From assembly GCA_036172665.1 (NCBI GenBank), contig CM069871.1, forward strand, positions 1,860,001 to 1,924,000: a stretch of DNA of 64,000 nucleotides, in the 5' to 3' direction. Position 1 is the first letter of the stretch. Each line of letters opens with the position of its first letter. Source of the DNA: Prosopocoilus inquinatus. Its lineage: Eukaryota; Arthropoda; Insecta; Coleoptera; Lucanidae. Shown here piece after piece: positions 23,091 through 34,780 of the stretch. A model generated the notes under the pieces. The model was not told the origin of the DNA, did no database searches, and saw nothing but the letters and a program-made list of their open reading frames with translations. A program made the translations under genes and the position numbers.

Positions 23091-24170
23091 TCCGAATTAT
23101 TAATTCTACAAAAGGAAAAAAAGGAAAACAAACAGAAAATGAGCAATTTAGTTTTTTTTTTGCTAACGTTCCGCCAGAGGAGAGTCATCAGTCTTCTTTT
23201 GTTTTTAAGATTTTTAGACTCTCTTTTGTTTTTCTACCGGTACTTGATTTTCAAAATTTCGTCGACTTTCTATTTTCAATTGTTCGTTCATTTAGTTCAA
23301 TTTTTAATTTTCTTTTGTTTCGCTTTAAATTGACATAAACAAAAAGAAATTGAAATAAGCGGCATTTATTGGGAGGTAAAATCGAGCAAAATTAGTTTAC
23401 AACCGTTCCGCCAGAGGAGCATCGTCGGTCTTCTTTTGTTTTTTTAAGATTTTTAGAGTTTCTTTTGTTTTTGTTTTTTATTTATTTATTTTTTATTTCA
23501 TTCTTCATGTTTAATAGGGCTTTGCGTCGGTACTCTTTTGTTTCTGTTTGTCGAATTAAAATTAAATTCATACTTAACCTTCGCCTTTTGTAGTTAATTA
23601 ATTAATCGCGCGAAATTATTGTATTTTTAATTTCTTTTTGTTCTTGTCGTCCAGAATTAATTTTTCCTGCCGTGCACCTTAAGTTGTGCAATAAATCAAT
23701 AAACGATTAAGCAAATCATAATTCTAAAAAAAAAGGAAAACAAATAGAAAATGAGCAAAATTTAATTTTTTTTTTGCAAAAACTCCGCCAGTGGAGCGTC
23801 ATCGGTCTTCTTTTGTTTTTTAGACTTTTAAAGTCTCTTTTGTTTTTCTACTAACACTTGATTTAATACTTGATTTTCAAAATTTCGTCGAGTTTCTATT
23901 TCCAATTGTATGTTCATTATTTAGTTTAGATCTTGGATTTTGAATTTTCTTTCGTTTTTTGCCACCGAATTAATTTCTCGTTTTGAATTAAACGAAAAGG
24001 CAATGAGGCAAGTGACAATTATCAGGAGGATAAATCCGGGTCATTTTTAAAATACTTTTAAAACCAAACCATGTTAATCTGTTTTTTTTTTAATGTATAA
24101 CCAGGTAAAAGAATTCGGGTCACTTATTCCGCTAAGTACTCGGACTGCATTAGCCGCAATGAACGATGCT
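23091..24170 (+). repeat. T-rich degenerate repeat with CCGCCAG-GGAG boxes
   Basis: TTCCGCCAGAGGAG occurs near 23169 and 23406, and CTCCGCCAGTGGAG near 23784. Each is followed by a TCTTCTTTTGTTTTT tract. Related to the subfamily at 15036-15490. The 127-codon frame near 22955 crosses from the satellite into this tract and is not a gene. Confidence 0.75.
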
Positions 24171-24179
24171 AAAACCGAA

Positions 24180-25050
24180 ATTCTTCTTCTTTTCTTGTCA
24201 TTTTGATAATTTTTTCATTTGAGTTTCTAAAATCAAGAGAATTTCCTTTTTTTCTTTCTTTCCAAGTATTTCCAAAAGTTCAGATACCATTCATACGATG
24301 CAATGCAAAGGAACGCCTCCAAAATCAAAATTGAGATAGCAAAATGGACCGCTTTTGCTCTCTTCAATTTTTAATGAAAGGGGAGTTTCTAAAATGAAAA
24401 GAATTTGCTTTTTTCTTCCTTTCCAAGTATTTTCAAAAGTCCAGATGCCGTTCATACAATGCAATGCAAAGAAACGCCTCCAAAATCAAAATTGAGCTAG
24501 TAAAATGGACCGCTTTTGGTCTTCCTTTAATTTTTAATGAAAGGGAAGTTTCTAAAATCAAGATAATTTCCTTTTTTTCTTTCTTTTCAAGTATTTCCAA
24601 AAGTCCAGATGCTGTTCATACAATGCAATGCAAAGGAACGCCTCCAAAATCAAAATTAAGATGGCAAAATGGACCCCTTTTGCTCTTTCTTTAATTTTGA
24701 ATGATAGGGGAGTTTCTAAAATCAAGAGAAATTCCTTTCTTTCTTTCTTTCCAAGTATTTCCAAAAGTCCATATGCTGTTCATACAGTGCAATGCAAAGA
24801 AACGCCTCCAAAATCAAAATCGAGATAGCAAAATGGACCGCTTTTGGCCCTTCCTTAATTTTGAATGAAAGGGGAGTTTCTAAAATCAAAAGAATTTCCT
24901 TTTTTTCTTTCTTTCCGAATATTTCCAAAAGTCTAGATGCCATTCATACAATGCAATGCAAAGGAATGCCTCCAAAATCAAAATTGAGATAGCAAAATGG
25001 ACCGCTTTTGCACTTTCTTTAATTTTGAATGAAAAAATGCAAAAGAGCAA
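24180..25050 (-). repeat. ~163 bp tandem repeat (family shared with 29.35-30.8 kb, opposite orientation)
   Basis: CAATGCAATGCAAA recurs near 24299, 24460, 24622, 24787 and 24951. Read on the minus strand, the unit contains CCTTTGCATT, TTTTGGAAATACTTGGAAAG and CTCTTGATTTTAGAAACTC, in the same order as the 112 bp unit at 29345-30830, plus ~50 bp extra around TAGCAAAATGGACCGCTTTT (plus strand). The 66-76 codon frames are phase by-products. Confidence 0.9.
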
Positions 25051-27383
25051 GTCACAATGAACGCCACCAAGACGCCTTCCTCAACATTCTGAAATTGCAA
25101 AATGGAGTCCATAGAGTACGAAAAAATATCAAGAGACAAGCTGCAAATGAGATTGGGATTTATGTGGCAAAGTAAGGAAGACTGAATGGAAACAAACGGG
25201 GGTGGCCCACATTCAAAAAAGAAGAAAGCGAAAGAGAAGATAAAAATCACCAGATTTTGGAAACCACATTAGAAAACTGAGGTTCTTGCCCCAAGAAGGT
25301 GAGAACCAAAAGAACTTAAAGCAGTGGCAATGTTTTCACTTTTTTTCATTTTTTTTTTTTCATTTATTATTATTAAATTTATATTTTATTTTTTGAAAAC
25401 TTCTAGAGATGTTTAAATATTTTAAGCTTGATTCTTAAACTTATTCAAAAATTCAATTTATGTCTAGTTGTTTTATTAAGGGGAAAAAAAACCGGAAAGT
25501 TTCTTTCTACGATAATATAAAAAAATGTAAAAAATTTTCGAAAATTTGTTCTAATTTTGTGATCTCTAATATTTTATTAATGATTTAAAATTTTATTTTA
25601 TTTTTGTTTCCTTTAGAAGCAGTAGCAATGCTTTTTTTTTGTTTCTCATTTTCATATCATTTATTCTTATTAAATTTATTTTTATTTTTTGAAAACTTCA
25701 GGAAAGAAGAAATTACTGGAACGTTTCTTTCTCTCTCGCTTATAATAAAAAAAATTAAAAATTATTTTCTAGAATTTGTTTAATTAAGTTCAAAAGAATT
25801 TTTAATAATTTTCGAATTAATTGTAATTAAGAACCAAACACGTTTTTCGGGATTTTTAGAGCAAATTTATAATTTATTAAAAATTTTTGTAAGAAGCTGT
25901 GCTTTCTTGTTCTTGTTTTTCTTGTTCTTGTTTTACTTGATGAGCTTTCGCAATCGTTAGTTTTAAATTTGTAAAAAAAGCTTTCATAATCTGCTTTATT
26001 TTTTATTCATTTAAGATTTTTAAATTTTTTCAACATTAATTTTCACTTCCCAATCCGATCGTCATTTGTTTTATTTGCTTGTTATACTTTGCTTTCGTTT
26101 TGTGAATTATAAGCTTTTAACTGCTTTAAATTTTTTTGATTTTTTTTTTTCACTGTTCCGAAACTTTGTTCTAATTTCAAAAGTATACATAACAGCAACA
26201 AGACCCCTCCCCTACCCGATCGTGCAACTGCATTTAGATATTTTTTTTTTGAATTATTTATTTCTTCAATATTTTCGATAATTTTAATAATGTTTTTGTT
26301 TCATTAATTAGTGTCACCTTTTCTCCCGTATCTTCGTTTTCATTTTTCATATCTGGTTTGATCGTATTGTTTATTATCGTTTAGAAAATTAACCATTGTA
26401 GATTTAGGTTATTTTTTTAAATTAAGTTTGACAATTTTTGCAAATATTTTTTTTTTAGTTTTTTTTAAGTTTCTTTTTTAGTTTATTTTTAAAATCTTCT
26501 TTCCGAATTATGCCTAAATAATAACAACAATAATAATATTTATCGATGCCATTCACTTTTTACAAAAATGAACAAAATCAATAATTATGCTTTTTTTCTA
26601 TTGTTTTTTTTTTTCATGTCCGGTTTCGTTCCCTTTGTGTTTTCTTTTACATTGTACTTTTTATCACCTTTCACTGTGCCATTTTAAGGTTATGATATTT
26701 TTTCTAATTTGACGATTTCACTTTTTGCGACTTTAGGACACTAACTTTTTTTATAATGCACATAATTCTCTCGTCATTAAATTAATTATGTGATTTTCTA
26801 ACTTCAAAAGTATACGTAACCGCAACAAGAATACCCCCCACTCCGATCATGCAACTGCATTTTTTAAACTTTTTTTCTCTTCGATATTTTCGATAATTTT
26901 GATAATGTTTTTGTTTCATTAATTAGTGTCACTTTTTTCTTTTTTCCTGTATCTTCGTTTTCATTTTTCATATCTGGTTTGATCGTATTTTTTATTATCG
27001 TTTAGAAAATTAACCATTGTAAATTTAGATTATTTTTTTGAATTAAATTTCACTGACAATTTTTGCAAATATTCTTTTTAGTTTATTTTTTTTAATATTC
27101 TTTCTGAATTATGCCTGATTAATAATAACAATAATAATATCAATTGGTGTCACTCATTTTTTACAAAAATGACCAAAGTCGATAATAATAATGCTTCTTT
27201 CCACTGTTTTTTTTTTTAATGTCCGGTTTGGTTCTCTTTATTTTTTTTTGTGTCCAGATTGGTTCACTTTGTGTATTTTTTACGTCGTAGTTTTTATCAC
27301 CTTTCACTCTGCCACTTTCAGGTTTCAATTTATATATTTATTTATTTATTTTTTCTTATAGTATCGTCTGCTCATTTTAAAGT
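25051..27383. repeat. AT-rich sequence with two direct duplications
   Basis: 25320-25410 is repeated loosely at 25610-25710. A longer block, with AAAAGTATAC(A/G)TAAC, CGATCGTGCAACTGC or its variant, and ATATCTGGTTTGATCGTAT, occurs at about 26170-26530 and again at about 26800-27140. The rest is low-complexity T/A. No gene. Confidence 0.7.
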
Positions 27384-27490
27384 GTAACGCCTTGAAATTT
27401 GAGAATAGGCAACCCATTCTACTTCCGTGCTTTTTGCTGCATTACGAAAGCAAGGCGTTACTTCTGATTTGTTTGATGGGTTGCCTATTC
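27384..27490. repeat. two interleaved inverted repeats (pseudoknot-like order A-B-A'-B')
   Basis: A = GTAACGCCTTG (27384-27394) pairs with CAAGGCGTTAC (27451-27461). B = GAATAGGCAACCCAT (27403-27417) pairs with ATGGGTTGCCTATTC (27476-27490). Because the pairs interlock, a transcript could fold as a pseudoknot. Function unknown. Confidence 0.85.
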
Positions 27491-27806
27491 GAATCAGTAT
27501 TTAAACAATGAACATCCTGTATATTTTATTATTATTATTAATATACTATGAGAAATTGAGATGATCGTTTTACAAATTCCAAATCTAAAATCTAAGTAAA
27601 CCAAAATGCGTAACTGTTTACCACCGTCCTCGGCGTACAAACGCGACCGACCTGCTTCTTTATCTTCAACAAATATTTGCTCTTGCAACGAGAGGCTTCT
27701 TGACATTTATATTAGTTATTTAAAACTACATATTAACATGTACGAATTAAGTTTTTTTTTTGTTGTGGTTTCCAAAATCAAAATCAATTTTTACCTTCTC
27801 TTTTTT
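27491..27806. other. single-copy AT-rich sequence
   Basis: Unique sequence with an ATT microsatellite at 27525-27540. No gene seen. Confidence 0.5.
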
Positions 27807-27941
27807 TTTAGTTAGAAGGTTCTCACAGAGACAGTTCTAGAAGAATGAGGAGCATGCGCACAACGAAAAAAACCGTTCGCTTATTTGTTGTGCGCATGCT
27901 CTTGACGGTTCTAGAACTGCCTCTGCGACCCCTAACTAAAC
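27807..27941. repeat. 135 bp imperfect inverted repeat (hairpin or MITE)
   Basis: The ~55 bp arms begin TTAGTTAG and end CTAACTAA. They share CAGTTCTAGAA and a perfect inner AGCATGCGCACAAC block, and are separated by a ~21 nt A-rich and T-rich loop. Target duplication is unclear. Confidence 0.85.
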
Positions 27942-29108
27942 GAAATGTCAAAAAAAAAAGTAAATCGGCCCACGTTAATCTCTAATCTCTTCGTTAAAGT
28001 GTTTTCATGTAGCAATTAAACGCCATAAACAACTCCCGGCCTGCATTATGTTAATTATAAACGTTCTACTTATATTAATTTATTGAATTAAATATCTTCA
28101 AGGCTTTTTCTCGCGTTTCCTCTGCGATATCAAATTACAAGTTATGCTGGGAATTAATCGGCGTACAGATAGCAAGCACACCTGATCACATCTGCGGCGA
28201 CCAGGTGTTCGCTGCTCCTGCGAAGAAACCTCGACTTCTTCTTCTTCGTTACCAGTTTCATCCGGCCGACGATCGACCAATACCGCGCCTAATCGGTTTT
28301 AATGATAATTATTCGTCTCTCTGACTTGACATTCCGGTGATCGATGATTTTGATGACTAAGACGTAAAACGTCCGGCATTCAATAATTCATTAATAAAAT
28401 GAACATGTGACGTAAGTACGTGTTTTTTTTTAATGAAAAAAAAAAAAAAAAAAAAAACCGAGCGACTTTTGCGTTTCTCGTCTAGGATTTCCTAGTCCGT
28501 CGGTTGATTATTATTACTACACGGTCAGCTCGGCCTGGCTTCCTGTTACCATTTTTTTTACGTTCTTCTCGGAATAATACCGTTTCTAACTTGCCTCTGT
28601 TTTTTTTTTCCTACTTAATTAATTTACATTTCGTTACGTCACGAAGGTGTTCCGAATGATCCGCTAATTTGATGTTTTCAGATCAATGCCAGTCAGTTTT
28701 TTCTTTCTTTCTTTTTTCTAATTAATTTATTATCCTTTACTTTTATGTTGTTTATCTTCATAAACAGTTAGTTAAACGCTTTCTTTCATATCTACCGCAG
28801 ATAAAACTCGGATTTGCGGTTTTTACGACTACGTAATATGCTACTTCTCAAGTGATCATCAGCGAAGTCGTAAAGTACTGATAAAGATCCAATCTTATGT
28901 TGTTTATAAGCTTACGCGGTTATATTTCACGTAATTTTACGATAATGATGATACTTACACGGTATAATATTCATAAATTTATGTGTTGAATTTATTTAGT
29001 GGTTTTTGGCTGAGTTTGTAGATAACGACGGCTTCTGCAAGCCGAAAAGAAATCAAGTCAAATTAAATATTGTGTATACACTAGCACTTTGGTTATACAT
29101 ATTAAAAC
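27942..29108. other. single-copy non-coding sequence
   Basis: Unique sequence with a GC-richer patch at 28190-28290 and a poly-A tract at about 28435-28457. No gene seen. Confidence 0.5.
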
Positions 29109-29145
29109 AGTGGCGTAGCTGTAGGTGTTGTAGGATTTGCCCGAT
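29109..29145 (+). mobile_element. solitary left terminus of the hAT-like family
   Basis: CAGTGGCGTAGCTGTAGG followed by TTGTAGGATTTGC resembles the left end at 8828. I found no matching right end nearby, so this is probably a truncated copy. Confidence 0.45.
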
Positions 29146-29344
29146 CGCCCAATCGTACCTCGAAGAATGAAAGATTTTGAAATCTTCGTCAAATCCCACC
29201 GCTGCCACCAAAAATGTATAGGACATGGTTATATGCAGGCACAAGAATTTAGGCCACTTAGTGTTGGACTCTTTTTACACCGAATGTACTATTTGTTCTC
29301 GCCACCTTTCCGCGGCGCTTCGATGTAACAAATTACTATTGAGT
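29146..29344. other. single-copy sequence
   Basis: A short unique stretch between the transposon terminus and the 112 bp array. Confidence 0.4.
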
Positions 29345-30830
29345 AGGAGTGGAAGGAGTGCAATTCGAGCGTTCTCATTTCGCCATCTGGAGTTTTGGAA
29401 CTATTTGGAAAGACGGGAAAAAGGAAATTTTCTTGATTTTAGAAACTCAAATGGAAGAAGTATCGAAATTCCTTTGCATTCTTGTATCAGTGGCATATGC
29501 AGTTTTGGAAATACTTGGAAAGACAGAAAAAAAAGGAAATCCTCTTGATTTTGGAAACTCAAATGGAAGAAGTAACGAAATTCCTTTGCATTCTTGTATC
29601 AGTGGCATATGCAGTTTTGGAAATACTTGGAAAGACAGAAAAAAAAAGGAAATTCTCTTGATTTTGGGAAACTCAAATGGAAGAAGTATCGAAATTCCTT
29701 TGCATTCAGGCATCAATGGCATCTGGAGTTTTGGAAATACTTGGAAGGACAAGAAAAAAGGAAATTCTCTTGATTTTAGAAACTCAAATGGAAGAAGTAT
29801 CGAAATTCCTTTGCATTTTCGTATCAATGGCATCTGCAGTTTTGGAAATACTTGGAAGGACAGGAAAAAAAAGAAATTCTCTTGATTTTGGGAAACTCAA
29901 ATGGAAGAAGTAACGAAATTCCTTTCCATTCTTGTATCAGTGGCATCTGGAGTTTTGGAAATACTTGGAAGGACAGGAAAAAAGGAAATTCTCTTGATTT
30001 TGGGAAACTCAAATGGAAGAAGTATCGAAATTCCTTTGCATTCTGGTATCAATGGCATCTGAAATTTTGGAAATACTTGGAAGGACAAGAAAAAAGGAAA
30101 TTCTCTTGATTTTGGGAAACTCAAGTGGAAGAAGTATCGAAATTCCTTTGCATTCTTGTATCAGTGGCATCTGCAGTTTTGGAAATACTTGGAAGGACAA
30201 GAAAAAACGAAATTCTCTTGATTTTGGGAAACTCAAGTGGAAGAAGTATCGAAATTCCTTTGCATTCTCGTATCAATGGCATTTGAAATTTTGGAAATAC
30301 TTGGAAGGACAAGAAAAAAGGAAATTCTCTTGATTTTGGGAAACTCAAGTGGAAGAAGTATCGAAATTCCTTTGCATTCTTGTATCAGTGGCATCTGCAG
30401 TTTTGGAAATACTTGGAAGGACAGGAAAAAAGGAAATTCTCTTGATTTTGGGAAACTCAAATGGAAGAAGTATCGAAATTCCTTTGCATTCTGGTATCAA
30501 TGGCATCTGAAATTTTGGAAATACTTGGAAGGACAAGAAAAAAGGAAATTCTCTTGATTTTGGGAAACTCAAGTGGAAGAAGTATCGAAATTCCTTTGCA
30601 TTCTTGTATCAGTGGCATCTGAAATTTTGGAAATACTTGGAAGGACAAGAAAAAAGGAAATCCTCTTGATTTTAGAAACTCAAATGGAAGAAGAATCGAA
30701 ATTCCTTTGCATTCTCGTCTCAATGGCATCTGGAGTTTTGGAAATACTTGGAAAGACAGAAAAAAAAGGAAATCCTCTTGATTTTAGAAACTAAAATGGA
30801 AGAAGAATCGAAGTGACAAGAGAAGAAGAA
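29345..30830 (+). repeat. 112 bp tandem repeat, about 12 copies
   Basis: GAAATTCCTTTGCATT recurs about every 112 bp from 29464 to 30699. Units are 111-114 bp, so reading frames drift; the 178-codon frame at 29349-29885 exists only because early units are 113-114 bp. Minus-strand frames of 75-128 codons arise the same way. The family is also present in reverse at 24180-25050. Confidence 0.95.
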
Positions 30831-31496
30831 GAATGTCGGTTTTGGAGACGTTCTTGCGGCTCGCTCCTTTGCATTCTTTTATCAATGATGGCGAAAATCC
30901 TCTGGAGTTTCGGAAATATAATGTGTCTATTTGAATTTGTGGTCTAGTAAGCTCTGACGTCTCCGCACGTATGTCGCACGCCCTTTCACGTCAATCAGTT
31001 TATTTTCATTTCAAATAAACCGTATTTTGTAAATAAAAATAACTGTTATCACAAACTTCTGTATTATTTTCGGCAAATGTTAAATTAAAAGTTTGATTTA
31101 ATTCACGGCATGAGTTTAACAGTTCCAACGGTTACCAGATCACGCATTTAAATGAACACATGTTACTTGGAAAAAAAGAAAACAGAAAATTCGCTCGGTT
31201 TTAGATGCAAGTGCATTGGAAGAAGAACCGAAATGACTAGTGGGGAGGCGCCTGCTTTTGGAAATCAAAATTAAAGAAAGGGCAGAAATTGTCAGTCAGT
31301 AGTTCAATCAAAAATAAAAAAAGCAAAGTTTGTGGTGCACGGAAACGTGGTGGCTGGTAGTGAGCACTTTCCATAACCAAAAAAGAAGAAATAGTGACAC
31401 AACTCAATCCAATTTAGAAACCCTGGCGAGAAGATGAGCGACGACCCCAAAAGATGAATCCAAAAAACTTCTCTGGAAAAGATATCTATAAAAAGA
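30831..31496. other. single-copy sequence with decayed pieces of the 112 bp repeat
   Basis: Stretches such as GGAAGAAGAACCGAAATGAC (about 31219) echo the neighbouring array. The rest is unique. No gene. Confidence 0.5.
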
Positions 31497-31832
31497 CCAA
31501 GCAACTAAGGCAGGCCTTCGTTAAAACTAATGGTTTGAATCAGCATCTGTAAACCAGCAGCAGCACAAGAGGGAAGGAAAGAAAGCAGGAAACGGATTTT
31601 CGCCAATGAAGCGAATTGAGGATTTTCGCCAATGGAAGCGAATTGAGGATTTTCGCCAATGGAAGCCAATTGGTGAAAATCCTCAATTCGCTTCCATTGG
31701 CGAAAATCCTCAATTCGCTTCATTGGCGAAAATCCGTTTCCTGCTTTCTTTCCTTCCCTCTTGTGCTGCTGCTGGTTTACAGATGCTGATTCAAACCATT
31801 AGTTTTAACGAAGGCCTGCCTTAGTTGCTTGG
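31497..31832. repeat. 336 bp near-perfect palindrome
   Basis: The left arm (31497-31662) opens CCAAGCAACTAAGGCAGGCC. The right arm (31666-31832) closes with its complement, GGCCTGCCTTAGTTGCTTGG. The centre is built from repeated GAGGATTTTCGCCAATGG segments and differs by an indel and a base. A transcript from either strand would fold into a ~165 bp duplex with almost no loop. The same 72-codon frame exists on both strands. A partial third copy of the centre follows at 31833-31880. Confidence 0.95.
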
Positions 31833-34000
31833 AATTGAGGATTTTCGCCAATGGAAGCCAATTGGTGAAAATCCTCAATCATAAAGAAAACTACAGGAAG
31901 GCCAATCAAAAGAAGACGAGGTGGATGGGACAGCTTCAACAAAAATTGATAACTTCGGGGAAGGAGCAACAGCAAGAAGAAGAACGCGGACAGCTGCAAA
32001 GAAAAGATTTAAGGGACAAGGATATGATCAAAAGAAGACCTGAAGCAATACCATCACTGCTTCAAACATTAAAAAAGATATACAGGAAGGTCAATCAAAA
32101 GAAGACCGAGCAGGTGGAACAGCTTCAGCAAAAATTGATAAATTCTGGGAAGTAACAACGGCAAGAAGAGCAAAGCGGATAGCAGCCAGAGAGGAAATGA
32201 TTTATGGTACATACAATGACATGACGAAAAGATTTGATACAATGCCAGCACTGCTTCAAATATTAAAAAAAATCTATAGAAGAAGATCGAGGAGGTAGGA
32301 CAGCTTCAGCAAAAACTGATAAATTCTGAGAAGCAACGGCAGTAAGAAGAAGGACATGGATAACAGCAAGGAGAAGATTTAAGGTACAATGAATGACATG
32401 ACGAAAAGAAGATTTGATACAATGCTTCAAACATAAAAAAAAATCTACGGGAAGGTCAACCAAAAGAAGACCAAGCAGTTCGGATAGCTTCAGCAATATG
32501 GCAGGAAAGAAGATTTGAAGCAGTACTAGAACTGCTTCCACCACAGACATTCACACGGATTGGGACATCCCAAGGACAGGAAGAACTTAAAAAAAAACAT
32601 TCAGTAAGAAAAGGAAAGGCTAAAGAGACAATAACAAAGTAAAGCAAAACGTCTTCTATGAAGCGAAAACACACAGAAGATAAAATGGTTAAGAGAAGAA
32701 CAAAAGAAAGAAAACTGGACGACAAGTTTCTTAAAGAACTAAATAAAGCTTGGTAAGAGAGTTCTGTTCTGGAGAAGACGACTTGGTAAGGAAAGGGCCG
32801 TGCAAAACAAAAACAAAAACTTCTAAAATACCAATTAGAAAGCAAAAGAAAATTGAAAAGATTTAAGAGACAATGGCATGAAAACAAAATTTGGAAAAAT
32901 ACGAATTCACAACATTCTGAGAACATGAAGAAAGCCAAAACGCCATTTAGTAAGAAGGTGAAGAAAAGACTGAAGAGGCGTTGACAAAAAAAAGCTTGGA
33001 AAGCAAAACGTTATCCATGAAGAAAATAGAAGAAAATACACAGAAAAAAGAACAACAAGTGGAAAGTCTTGGTGAGGAACTACAGCTTGGTGAAAAAGTT
33101 CTGGACGGGCATAAATATCACGCGCGAAAAGAACGCATAAGCCTAAACCAATTTAGGAGAAAAATCATATGTTTAGAAGACAGAAAAGTAGAAGGTTTGG
33201 TAAAAACCAACATTACTTTCGGCCCATTTGAAAGACGAAAATGAAGAGAGGAGAAGGCAATATCATGGCAGTGTACAAAATAATTTGGAAAACTCACCAG
33301 GTAACCAGGGCAAAACAAAAAAATCAATTCGCAAAAGGAAAAGAGGGAGATATTGTAGAAGGCATTTCGGAAAAGTTCACAGTTTAATGTGCGTAGGTTG
33401 CGAAAAAAATTAAAGTACAGAGAAGAAATTACAAGTAAAGGGCAAGAGGCACAGGAAATGGTCCAACGAACCCCAAAGGAGATCATCTTTGATAATTTAG
33501 ATTCCTGACCGTGAGTTCTTCTTCATTTCAACAACAAAATCCAAAAGACATTGGAAAATGCGAAGTCGCACAACGGAGATCACCGAATCAGCAGGTCGAA
33601 GAAGGGCAAGGAAAATATAAATGTTCAGAAGAGGATAACAAAACGTCCATTAGTAAAACGAGTGATAACATAAAAGAGAAGATGAATTAAACTCAGAGAT
33701 TCAGGAGGAAGAAAAATCTTAAGTGATTTACCTCCAAATTAGAAAAACGGAAAGGAAGAACAGAAGAACCGAATGAACTGAGGACATGGATTTTAGAAGG
33801 ACCAGACGATTCAGAAGATTTTGAAGAGAACTAGAATAGTTACAGAGTGAACCATCAAACGACTGGGCAATACGGAAAGATTAGAAGAAAAAAGATCCGA
33901 AACAACCAGCTGACGAGGAAAAAAGGAAGACGTGACACTAAGGATCAACAAATGGAAAAAAAAGGTAAAGACCGGAGAGGAAAGGAATAGAAAGGAAGAA
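31833..34000 (+). repeat. purine-rich degenerate tandem repeat
   Basis: A ~190 bp unit with GGAAGGTCAA(T/C)CAAAAGAAGA and CAGCTTCAGCAAAAA(T/C)TGAT is visible at about 31895, 32085, 32275 and 32450, then decays into A/G-rich sequence to ~34000. Frames on both strands (up to 160 codons on minus) are compositional. Confidence 0.75.
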
Positions 34001-34780
34001 ACATAAGTTTCAGAGAAGGCACCAAATTAACATTTCAGTTCTATTTTTCCCTCCCCTATTGCAAATGGAATGTCTGAGGTCACCCCTCCTTACAATTATT
34101 TTGGAATCAAGTTTTCAAAGTTGTGAAGACCAGTTTCATTCCAATTTTACTTTTGGACCTGCTATATTTTTTTAAAAGTTTTTGCCAAAATTCTTCTGAT
34201 GATAAGATAAAGCAAAATAAGTAGGTGCAAAAGGGGATGTTCTAATTTTTAATAGTTTTCAAAGGGCGCGTTCGCCACAGCCCGGCCTGAGGAAAATCGT
34301 CGAAAATTCAGGAATATCTGCAGAAGTGGTTACTTTTTAATAAAGCCAACATTCAAAAGCGCTTCGTGTGCTGCAAAAAGAGCAACAACGACACCGGCGC
34401 GCTCGTCTGCTGCAAGTGAGCGAAAGCGCCGGAATATAATGAAACACCCTCGAAGAGAGACAAATATTTGAACTGCGAACGGAAAACTAAGTTGCCCCGG
34501 TGTCAGAAATGATAAAAGGTAACTTATGCAGTTCTGCACCCCCTTGCTTCATTTTATTTTCAGTTTTAAACAGCGGCGGTCGGTATAGTGCAGTTAATAT
34601 CGTTTGCCGTCTGCATCAAGATGTGAAACGACGACAACGAAACGGAATTCTATTACTCGTATAACTTCCTTTTGAAATTAACACGCTTAGTCGCATGTTC
34701 GGTGGCCTTTCGCACTTCATTCTCATGGCTGAAAGTTTGAACCAAGAGATTCGAGGGGGTTGGGGTGGGTTTAAATTGGG
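34001..34780. other. single-copy non-coding sequence
   Basis: Unique stretch separating the purine-rich from the pyrimidine-rich block. No gene seen. Confidence 0.5.

Noticed and set aside
29349..29885. 178-codon repetitive open frame
   Set aside because: It exists because early repeat units are 113-114 bp. Later units shift the frame, and the minus strand is equally open.
32456..32938. 160-codon minus-strand frame
   Set aside because: It is the antisense of a purine-rich repeat. Its Phe/Leu/Ser bias is the complement of A/G richness.
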